A stretch of 15,760 bases of DNA, taken from assembly GCA_900552055.1 (NCBI GenBank), contig URYI01000036.1:1-15760 (forward strand), in the 5' to 3' direction. Below are positions 1 through 5,007 of this stretch, piece after piece (positions within the stretch are counted from its first letter, which is position 1; every line of letters begins with the position of its first letter). Origin of the DNA: an uncultured Eubacteriales bacterium. Its GTDB lineage: Bacteria > Bacillota > Clostridia > Christensenellales > QALW01. The notes below the pieces were generated by a model, which made no database searches, had not been told where the DNA came from, and saw only the letters and a program-made list of their open reading frames with translations. A program made the position numbers and the translations under genes.

Positions 1-6
1 CCTCCA

Positions 7-39
7 CGATGTCCCTCCGATTTCTCGGACAGGACATCG
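7..39. other. Long hairpin with internal loop
   Basis: Two arms pair: positions 7-14 with 32-39 (8 bp, CGATGTCC/GGACATCG) and 16-20 with 25-29 (5 bp, TCCGA/TCGGA), closed by a TTTC loop. A C (15) faces CA (30-31) in a small internal loop. No T-tract follows on either strand inside the window, so it is not a clear intrinsic terminator. It lies downstream of the CorC-type gene in its direction of transcription and beside the broken tRNA. Its role is unknown. Confidence 0.6.
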
Positions 40-63
40 GGAGTAAGACTTAAAAGTATAAAT

Positions 64-105
64 GCCGGTGTGTCGGAATGGGCGGACGAGACAGACTTAA
101 AATCT
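64..105 (+). pseudogene. 5' half of a tRNA-Leu (anticodon UAA), truncated
   Basis: The stretch reads as the first half of a class II leucine tRNA. The 5' acceptor strand is GCCGGTG (64-70). The D stem is TCG (73-75) with CGA (87-89), enclosing a D-loop of GGAATGGG type. The anticodon stem starts at 91, the loop CTTAAAA (96-102) gives anticodon TAA, and three 3' stem bases TCT follow (103-105). After that the similarity stops. The remaining anticodon stem pairs fail, and there is no long variable arm, no GGTTCGA-like T-loop and no 3' acceptor strand, because this DNA encodes the 3' end of the CorC-type gene on the other strand. It is therefore a truncated tRNA, probably left by an integration, excision or rearrangement with its break near the anticodon. 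A chance match is unlikely over about 42 bases with correct D-arm geometry, but it cannot be excluded without a covariance-model score. Confidence 0.6.
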
Positions 106-1463
106 TATTCTGCTTCCAGCGCCTTGCGCTTAGGCTTTGTATTCTCATCTTCGTCAGGAGCTTTTTCCTTGCGCTTGACAACGGTCGCGCCTATAGTATG
201 GTTTTCTACTTCCATAACGTCAATAACAAGCTCCTCGCTCTCGCATCTAAAGCGCTCGCCGTCATTAGGCACCCTGTCTATCATTCCGCAGATATATCCG
301 CCGAAAGTGTCATAAGTATCTGTAGGCAAAACTGCATCCAGTTCTTCAGCCACATCGTCTAATGGCGCGCAGCCCTGAATGGACCATTCATCCTCCTTAA
401 GCTGCTCAATATCCGAGGGTCTGGGCGGCTCGTTCTTTTCCTCTAAATCCCCTACCAGAGATTCCATAATGTCATGAAGAGTGATAATACCCGTTAGCCC
501 GCCGTATTCGTCCACTATTACCGCAAAATATGTCCGGCTCTCCTTCATCTTGCGGAAAAGCACATTGGCCGTCATGGTTTCAGGTATAAACAAGGGCATC
601 TGCATAGCATGCGCAATTAAATTCTCCTTGCTGCGGTCGCTCATTCGGAAATAATCCCTTGTATCCAGAATGCCTATAACGTCATCCATGGTTTTATCGC
701 AGATTGGATAAAAGGTGTGCCTGTTTTCAAAGATGGTCTGCGCCCAGTCCTCTTCATCGTCCTCCATATGCAGAGCGACAATTTCCCGGCGGTGGGTGCA
801 TATTTCCTGCACGTCGGTATCGTCAAATTCAAAGACATTTTGAATTATTTCATTTTCCTCCGACTGAATGGTGCCCTGTTCATTACCCTCCAAAAGCAGG
901 CCGCGGATCTCTTCTTCGGTTACCTTTTCTTCCTCTTCCTCAGGATTAATTTTCATAAGACGCAGTATGCCGTTGGTGGATACGGTCAGCAGCCAAACAA
1001 GGGGCGCAAAAATTTTGGACACGCCGTAAAGCACTCCCGACATACCCAGCGCCATGGTTTCAGCTTTTTTCATAGCTATACGTTTAGGAACCAGTTCACC
1101 AAAAACAAGAGAAAAATATGAAAGGATAAGTGTAATTACAATTATGCAAATAGTCTCCAGCGCTCCCTGCGAAAGAGGCACGCCGGCGTTAAGCAGAGCA
1201 GCCGCCAAAGGCTCGGCAAAATTATCAGCGGCAAACGCGCTTTGCAGCAGGCTGGCCAAAGTAATGGCAACCTGTATAGTCGCCAGGAACCGGGCCGGCT
1301 GTTCGGTAAGCTTTTTCAGGCGCTTGACCCGCTTATCCTTCTCCCCTTTGGGAGCAAGCTTTTTAAGCTTAACGTCATTTAAGGAAATAACGGCTATTTC
1401 AGCGCTGGCAAAAGCAGCATTAATAAAAATAAGTACAATCAACAAAATAACTGATGACAACAC
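105..1463 (-). CDS. CNNM/CorC (HlyC) family membrane transporter with CBS domains
   Basis: A 452-residue protein of the 'hemolysin-like' CNNM/CorC family, membrane proteins linked to divalent cation (Mg2+, Co2+) efflux or homeostasis; the name hemolysin is historical. The N-terminal DUF21/CNNM part (about 1-180) has hydrophobic segments near 3-20, 60-80, 104-122 and 138-162, and the family motif GELVPKR at 122-128. An acidic linker (EEEEE near 175-179) leads into a CBS pair (about 215-335) containing VDEYGG (317-322) and GIITLHDIMESLVGD. A C-terminal CorC_HlyC domain (about 355-430) and a charged tail follow. The start is GTG at 1463, preceded by GGAGG about 7 bases upstream. The stop codon abuts the truncated tRNA-Leu. 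The gene may share a transcript with the small ORF upstream. Assignment to the family is strong; the transported ion is unknown. Confidence 0.93.
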   Translation of the reverse strand: MLSSVILLIVLIFINAAFASAEIAVISLNDVKLKKLAPKGEKDKRVKRLKKLTEQPARFLATIQVAITLASLLQSAFAADNFAEPLAAALLNAGVPLSQGALETICIIVITLILSYFSLVFGELVPKRIAMKKAETMALGMSGVLYGVSKIFAPLVWLLTVSTNGILRLMKINPEEEEEKVTEEEIRGLLLEGNEQGTIQSEENEIIQNVFEFDDTDVQEICTHRREIVALHMEDDEEDWAQTIFENRHTFYPICDKTMDDVIGILDTRDYFRMSDRSKENLIAHAMQMPLFIPETMTANVLFRKMKESRTYFAVIVDEYGGLTGIITLHDIMESLVGDLEEKNEPPRPSDIEQLKEDEWSIQGCAPLDDVAEELDAVLPTDTYDTFGGYICGMIDRVPNDGERFRCESEELVIDVMEVENHTIGATVVKRKEKAPDEDENTKPKRKALEAE

Positions 1464-1599
1464 AATAATTCCTCCAAAAATAGTATGCCCGATTTATTAA
1501 GGGCAATAATGCTTAGGGACAGGCCGAAAAGAACAGCCTTTAGAGAGCTTGCTTTATATAATTTTACTCTTTCCCCGTTTTATAAAGCTAAAGCATTCC

Positions 1600-1628
1600 G
1601 GCCTTTCTCCTTTCAAAGGAAAAAAGCC
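1600..1628 (-). other. Hairpin sequestering a U-tract in the leader of the CorC-type gene
   Basis: On the minus-strand transcript, 1628-1616 can pair with 1600-1612 as a 13-bp helix with two G-U pairs and a 3-base loop. The helix contains the six U residues (1625-1620) that directly follow the preceding hairpin (1630-1675). The two hairpins are adjacent, not mutually exclusive. The layout resembles a transcription attenuator region, but no experiment supports it. Downstream, 1551-1558 and 1581-1588 (GCTTTATA/TATAAAGC) form a further 8-bp inverted repeat; the rest of 1464-1599 shows nothing recognisable except the SD of the CorC-type gene. Confidence 0.4.
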
Positions 1629-1629
1629 T

Positions 1630-1681
1630 TGCCTCAGCAATGCATAGCGCTACACGGAATTATTGCATTGCGGCATTTTTT
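1630..1681. terminator. Bidirectional terminator-like hairpin overlapping the small ORF
   Basis: GCAATGCA (1637-1644) pairs perfectly with TGCATTGC (1664-1671), and TGCC (1630-1633) pairs with GGCA (1672-1675) across a 3-base bulge; the loop is 19 bases. On the plus strand a run of six T follows directly (1676-1681). On the minus strand six T follow after a 4-base gap (1625-1620). The 3-base bulge is the TGA stop codon of the small minus-strand ORF. The long loop makes it a mediocre terminator by itself. Confidence 0.45.
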
Positions 1682-1708
1682 ATGATGACAACTAGGGCCG
1701 TCGTCCAT
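1634..1708 (-). CDS. Small Cys/His-rich peptide, 24 aa, hypothetical
   Basis: An ATG at 1708 follows an excellent Shine-Dalgarno (GGAGGTGG, ending about 8 bases upstream), which itself lies about 20 bases after the predicted start site of a well-formed promoter (1750-1778). The ORF encodes 24 residues with four Cys and three His, arranged symmetrically as CHHKKC, six residues, then CSAMHC, that is C-x4-C-x6-C-x4-C, with the last Cys being the final residue. The pattern resembles a small metal-binding knuckle or a modified-peptide precursor, but I recognise no family. The 3' half overlaps a terminator-like hairpin, and the TGA stop lies in its bulge. It could be a leader peptide controlling the CorC-type gene that starts 171 bases downstream, an independent small protein, or chance. 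Promoter, SD and start together are the case for it; no homologue is known to me. Confidence 0.45.
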   Translation of the reverse strand: MDDGPSCHHKKCRNAIIPCSAMHC

Positions 1709-1749
1709 GTATGGAACCACCTCCAATATAAATATAATTCTGATAATAG

Positions 1750-1778
1750 AGTATAGCATACAACATAAGAAAATTCAA
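1750..1778 (-). promoter_or_regulatory. Sigma-A-type promoter with extended -10
   Basis: On the minus strand TTGAAT (1778-1773) is separated by exactly 17 bases from TATACT (1755-1750), which is preceded by TGC, an extended -10. Transcription would start near 1743 in very AT-rich DNA and give a leader of about 35 bases with GGAGGTG at 1724-1718 before the ATG at 1708. It would drive the small ORF and possibly the CorC-type gene. Confidence 0.6.
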
Positions 1779-1876
1779 TAAAAATTTGGAGATATTTATA
1801 GCGCCATATATGATTAAAATAAGATTAAATTGTCTAAATTGCAATATATCCTTTATTAAGGCTGTTAATACCCTCA

Positions 1877-2134
1877 GTTTACAAGGAACTGCAAGCCTCA
1901 TAACGGGATAATTCCTTCTTTTTCTGAGTTATCCTCAAGGGGTATACATCCAGTACGCTTCTATCGTTTGCCTTTAAAAATAAAGAAATTCTCTCCGTTC
2001 GGGGCTGTAGAGTCAGAATGTATAAAATTTATGCCGGGTAAAGCATAGCCGAACGGCAGGTAGCGTGCATGGAATGAAAGCAGCACAGAAAAAGGCAGAT
2101 TTTACTCATCCTGACCGTGCAGTTCCTTGTAAAC
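1877..2134. repeat. 258-bp segment bounded by a 17-bp perfect inverted repeat
   Basis: GTTTACAAGGAACTGCA at 1877-1893 recurs as its exact reverse complement at 2118-2134. Flanking bases are also similar in inverted orientation (TACCC followed by C-rich sequence just outside each arm). The interior has no convincing ORF. It contains an 8-bp complementary pair, CCGTTCGG (1995-2002) and CCGAACGG (2049-2056). It could be a small non-autonomous mobile element with terminal inverted repeats, or a structured RNA whose closing helix is the 17-bp pair. No target-site duplication is obvious. I see no other feature in 1894-2117. Confidence 0.45.
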
Positions 2135-2177
2135 CGGGGGGTAACTGAAAGCAAAATAAATTACCGCAAATCCTCTT

Positions 2178-2315
2178 GTTCTTTCAGGGGTAGCAAAAAG
2201 CAGGGGGCGGCTCTTGGCAGGCAAAATGCCTGCCCGGACCGGGCCCAGGCCCGGCCCGGCGGCCCGCACGGGCCGCAAGAGCCGCCCCCCTGCTTTTTGC
2301 TACCCCTGAAAGAAC
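2178..2315. repeat. 138-bp perfect four-armed cruciform / cloverleaf element
   Basis: The outer arms 2178-2216 and 2276-2315 are complementary over 39 bp, with a single extra C in the run at 2285-2290. The 59 bases inside fold completely into three hairpins with no unpaired junction bases. Hairpin 1 is 2217-2233 (7 bp, AAA loop). Hairpin 2 is 2234-2259 (4 bp, an A-C mismatch, then 6 bp, CCAG loop). Hairpin 3 is 2260-2275 (6 bp, GCAC loop). The core is almost pure G+C, unlike the AT-rich DNA at 1730-1870. There is no T-tract on either side, so it is not a standard intrinsic terminator, although it lies about 45 bases past the stop of recR and would be transcribed with that operon. It may be a repeated palindromic element, a structured RNA or a recombination/nicking substrate. 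Confidence 0.75.
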
Positions 2316-2359
2316 CTACAAAAGGAAAAGCTTCCTCTTAAAACTTCAAGAGCAAATAA

Positions 2360-2953
2360 CTACATCTCCCGCCTGCCCTGCATGGCACGGGAGAGAGTAA
2401 CCTCATCTATATACTCAAGCTCCCCGCCTATAGGTATGCCGTATGCTATACGGGTCACTTTTACACCAAGGGGCTTAAGCAGCCGCGCAAGGTAAAGCGC
2501 AGTGGCATCCCCTTCTACATCGGGATTAGTAGCAAGAATTATCTCCTTTATCCCGCCCTGGGCAATCCTGTCCAGAAGCTGCTTGATTTTTAAATCCTCC
2601 GGCCCTATGCCGTTCATGGGAGAAATAGTGCCGTGCAAAACATGATAAACTCCGCGGTAATCCCGCATACGCTCCATGCTTATAACGTCCCTGGGATCGC
2701 GCACTACGCAAACAGTGCCCTTATCCCGGCCGTCGTCCCGGCAAATGGAGCAGGTATCCTCTTCGCAGAAGTTGCCGCATATCTGGCAGTACTTCACTCT
2801 TTCCTTCACGCTTAAAATAGCGTCTGCCAATTCCTCTACTTCCTCTTTGGGCATATCTATAAGATGATAGGCCAGCCTGAGCGCAGATTTGCCCCCTACG
2901 CCCGGCAGCTTGGAAAGCGCATTAACCGCCCGCGCCAGAGGCTCTATATACAT
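2360..2953 (-). CDS. recR: Recombination mediator protein RecR
   Basis: RecR of the RecF(O)R pathway, which helps load RecA on gapped DNA. The protein has the expected size (197 aa from this ATG). In order, an N-terminal helix-hairpin-helix contains LPGVGGKSALRLA, and a four-Cys zinc finger follows (CQIC, then CSIC, in the region of residues 56-71). A Toprim domain has VVRDPRDVISME and the acidic NPDVEGDATALYLARLL segment, and the C-terminal family signature is GIPIGGELEYIDEVTLSRAM. The ATG at 2953 gives the usual short N-terminus; an in-frame TTG at 2959 would add two residues and sits 12 bases after a GGGAGG inside the end of ybaB. Translation is probably coupled to ybaB, which ends 8 bases before the ATG. 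It is the last gene of dnaX-ybaB-recR, a conserved bacterial order. Confidence 0.96.
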   Translation of the reverse strand: MYIEPLARAVNALSKLPGVGGKSALRLAYHLIDMPKEEVEELADAILSVKERVKYCQICGNFCEEDTCSICRDDGRDKGTVCVVRDPRDVISMERMRDYRGVYHVLHGTISPMNGIGPEDLKIKQLLDRIAQGGIKEIILATNPDVEGDATALYLARLLKPLGVKVTRIAYGIPIGGELEYIDEVTLSRAMQGRREM

Positions 2954-2961
2954 GCTCAAGG

Positions 2962-3297
2962 TTAAAACATACCTCCCATGCCGCCCGTTATCCGTCCCAT
3001 GCGCTCGCTGTGGGCCTCTTCAGCCTTAGCCATGGCCTCCTTAACGGCCGCCGTAACGGTATCCTCCAGCATCTCTATATCTTCCGGGTCTACTATTTCG
3101 GGATTAATCTTTATAGAAACTATCTCCTTAAGTCCCGTTACAGTGCAGCTTACCATGCCGCCGCCCGCGCTGGCTTCAATCTGCATTTCGCCTAATTCCT
3201 GCTGCGCTTTCTCCATATCCTGCTGCATCTTCTGCGCCTGCCGCATAAGCTGCTGCATATTGCCTCCGCCAAAGCCTCCAAAACCGCCTTTTGCCAT
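2962..3297 (-). CDS. ybaB: YbaB/EbfC family nucleoid-associated protein
   Basis: A small DNA-binding protein of the YbaB/EbfC family, a dimer that binds DNA and is often encoded between dnaX and recR. The length is 111 residues, typical for the family. The N-terminus is Gly-rich (GGFGGFGGGN), as in many Clostridia and Bacilli members. A helical MQQDMEKAQQEL segment (about 25-36), a central beta part with the VTGLKEIVSIKINPEIVDPED motif split around residues 53-73, and a C-terminal helix (AAVKEAMAKAEE) follow. The ATG at 3297 lies 3 bases beyond the dnaX stop, with its SD GGAGGAATGA overlapping that stop, so the genes are translationally linked. The precise function of the family (nucleoid organisation, perhaps RecFOR support) is not settled. 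Confidence 0.95.
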   Translation of the reverse strand: MAKGGFGGFGGGNMQQLMRQAQKMQQDMEKAQQELGEMQIEASAGGGMVSCTVTGLKEIVSIKINPEIVDPEDIEMLEDTVTAAVKEAMAKAEEAHSERMGRITGGMGGMF

Positions 3298-3300
3298 AAT

Positions 3301-4923
3301 TCATTCCTCCGAATCTTTAAAATGTATATTTTCTTCTCCAAATATATCAATTATATTTGCGATAAGCTCATCCTGCTCCTCTTGCTTTTGTGCGGGGACA
3401 GTCTGCTCAGTACGCACAGCCAGTTTTTCCCCCGTCAGAGCTTCCAGTTCCTTTGATATTGCCTCTGTCTTGCCATTAATAAATTTCATCTTGCTCTCAT
3501 GCTCAGGAGAAAACATAACTATATATGCATTATCCTGCCTGCGCCCGCCCTCGGCGCTTTTCAGCGTCATATACACGGGCATGGCATTTTTGCGCATTCT
3601 TGCTAAAAGCGCCTCCCAAAGTTCACCCTGCTGAGCATCCTGCTTGGTTTCCTTAACAGCGCCCGAAATCTTTTTTTCTGCCGCAGGCGCTTTGGATGAA
3701 TTGGATGAAGCCTCTTTTTTATCCTCGGTCTTTGCAGGCTGCGCCGGCCGAGAAGACATCTCTATGCCATTAGCTTTAATGCTGCTTAATTCCTGTTCCA
3801 GCACGGAAATTCGGTCCCTTAACGCAAGCGCGTCCTCTTCCAGACGGGGAGTACAGATTCTGGCCATAACGGCGCTTAATATAACCTTGGGCCGGGAATG
3901 CTGCTTAAGCTCGCTCTCCGCCTGCGCCAGCAGTTCAATCGCGCGCATAAGCCTGTCCGCATCAGCACGTTCACCCTGCTCAAGGAGCCGGGAAACAATA
4001 TCGTCAGGCAGGGCTGTTAAAGCCTCTTTTCCCGCCAGCTTGGCCGTAAGCACATCCGAAAGGTGGCTCATGATATCCCTCATGAATACCCCTATATCCC
4101 CGCCGCTGTCCGTTAATTGCGCGCAGGCGTCCAACGCCCCCTTAACATCCGAATTTATAAGCGCGTCGGCACACTTAAACATGAATTCCCTGTCCGCCGT
4201 ACCCAAAATGCTTACTACGTCCTCATATCCAACATTGCTGCCGCAGTAGGACAAACACATATCCGCTATGGACAGCGCGTCCCTCATGCCCCCCTCGGCC
4301 GAGCGGGCTATTAAATCCACTGCCTGCGGCTCAAATTCAGCGCCGCTGGCCTTAAGCACTTTTTTAAGGTACCCGCTTATATCCGATACGCTGATGCTTT
4401 TAAAGTTAAAGCGCTGGCACCGGGAAAGAATAGTGGCAGGGAGTTTATGCACCTCGGTAGTGGCAAGTATAAACACCGCGTGCTCGGGCGGCTCTTCCAG
4501 AGTCTTTAAAAGAGCGTTGAACGCGCCCTGAGAGAGCATATGAACTTCATCTATGATATACACTTTATATCTTCCTACCGCCGGCGGAAAAACTATATTC
4601 TCCCTGAGCGCACGTATTTCATCCACGCCGTTATTGCTTGCGGCGTCCATCTCTATTATATCCATAGCCTCGCCCTTAAGCGCAAGGCAGACCCCGCATT
4701 TGCCGCAGGCGTCCCCTTCTTCAGGCTCAAGGCAGTTAATGGCACGCGCAAATATTTTGGCCATGCTGGTCTTGCCCGTACCCCGCGGACCGGTAAAAAG
4801 ATAAGCGTGCGCTATATGGCCGGACATTATCTGCGCCCTGAGTGTGCGCACTATTACCTCCTGCCCCACCACGTCCCGGAAAAATTCGGGCCGCCATTTT
4901 CTGTAAAGCGCCTTATAGCTCAT
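3301..4923 (-). CDS. dnaX: DNA polymerase III subunit gamma/tau
   Basis: The clamp-loader ATPase of the replicative polymerase, 540 residues in the tau-like full-length form. The AAA+ module has Walker A GPRGTGKT (45-52), a zinc-binding set with C64, C73, C76 and C79, Walker B IIDEVH (123-128), sensor 1 ATTE (154-157) and the SRC motif (167-169). Domain III runs to about residue 370. A low-complexity Lys/Ser/Ala linker (about 395-425) precedes a C-terminal domain of about 110 residues. The ATG at 4923 has AAGGAG 7-8 bases upstream. At codons 416-418 (GAA AAA AAG) the gene carries the heptamer A AAA AAG in the phase used by the E. coli dnaX -1 frameshift site. A -1 shift would add five residues and stop, giving a 423-residue gamma-like protein. 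It begins the dnaX-ybaB-recR operon and diverges from ylbJ. Confidence 0.97.
   Translation of the reverse strand: MSYKALYRKWRPEFFRDVVGQEVIVRTLRAQIMSGHIAHAYLFTGPRGTGKTSMAKIFARAINCLEPEEGDACGKCGVCLALKGEAMDIIEMDAASNNGVDEIRALRENIVFPPAVGRYKVYIIDEVHMLSQGAFNALLKTLEEPPEHAVFILATTEVHKLPATILSRCQRFNFKSISVSDISGYLKKVLKASGAEFEPQAVDLIARSAEGGMRDALSIADMCLSYCGSNVGYEDVVSILGTADREFMFKCADALINSDVKGALDACAQLTDSGGDIGVFMRDIMSHLSDVLTAKLAGKEALTALPDDIVSRLLEQGERADADRLMRAIELLAQAESELKQHSRPKVILSAVMARICTPRLEEDALALRDRISVLEQELSSIKANGIEMSSRPAQPAKTEDKKEASSNSSKAPAAEKKISGAVKETKQDAQQGELWEALLARMRKNAMPVYMTLKSAEGGRRQDNAYIVMFSPEHESKMKFINGKTEAISKELEALTGEKLAVRTEQTVPAQKQEEQDELIANIIDIFGEENIHFKDSEE
3653..3676 (-). promoter_or_regulatory. Putative programmed -1 frameshift site in dnaX
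   Basis: The heptamer A AAA AAG occupies 3676-3670, with zero-frame codons GAA AAA AAG. After a -1 slip the ribosome reads GAT TTC GGG CGC TGT and then TAA at 3655-3653, so the shifted product ends five residues later. The phase and short extension mirror the E. coli gamma-producing site. I see no SD-like stimulator close upstream and only a weak downstream fold (AGCA/TGCT inside GCTG/CAGC, 3660-3629). Transcript slippage on the seven A residues is an alternative route to a similar product. Confidence 0.55.
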
Positions 4924-4978
4924 TTACTGCTCCTTTTAACTCATAATCTGATAAACGGCCGAATATATTCTCTATACC

Positions 4979-4992
4979 GGCAGGTTCCTGCC
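4979..4992. promoter_or_regulatory. Palindrome in the dnaX-ylbJ divergent region
   Basis: GGCAGGTTCCTGCC is a perfect 14-bp palindrome directly before the AAGGAGG of ylbJ and 56 bases from the dnaX start. Its position between divergent genes would suit an operator or a small hairpin near the ylbJ ribosome binding site. I find no convincing -35/-10 pair for either gene in the 84-base gap. A sporulation sigma-factor promoter for ylbJ is expected from the family but I cannot point to one. Confidence 0.3.
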
Positions 4993-5007
4993 AAGGAGGC
5001 GTCCCGC

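Noticed and set aside
64..110. Intact tRNA-Leu, or one interrupted by a group I intron
   Set aside because: No variable arm, T-arm or acceptor 3' strand follows, and the next 1.36 kb is an intact antisense protein gene with no room for an intron.
1692..1901. 69-aa minus-strand ORF in the AT-rich stretch
   Set aside because: It has no ribosome binding site and poor codon character. It contains the 17-bp repeat and runs across the promoter and SD of the small ORF.
2060..2100. Resemblance to the SRP RNA domain IV (GGAA tetraloop followed by AAGCAGC and AAGGCAGAT)
   Set aside because: The strongly conserved 5' side of the SRP helix (GUCAGGUCC) is missing and pairing is poor, so I treat it as coincidence.
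2029..2109. 26-aa minus-strand ORF with several Cys
   Set aside because: No adequate SD, no promoter, and it lies inside the inverted-repeat segment; likely chance.
2178..2315. Cruciform as the recR operon terminator
   Set aside because: There is no U-tract on either strand next to the stem, so it does not fit an intrinsic terminator, though transcription through it may be slowed.
2117..2341. 74-aa plus-strand ORF through the cruciform
   Set aside because: Its reading frame is a by-product of the palindrome; it has no SD and low-complexity residues.
4540..5007. 156-codon N-terminal extension of ylbJ
   Set aside because: It is antisense to dnaX, has no SD, and the TTG at 5008 with AAGGAGG gives the family start.
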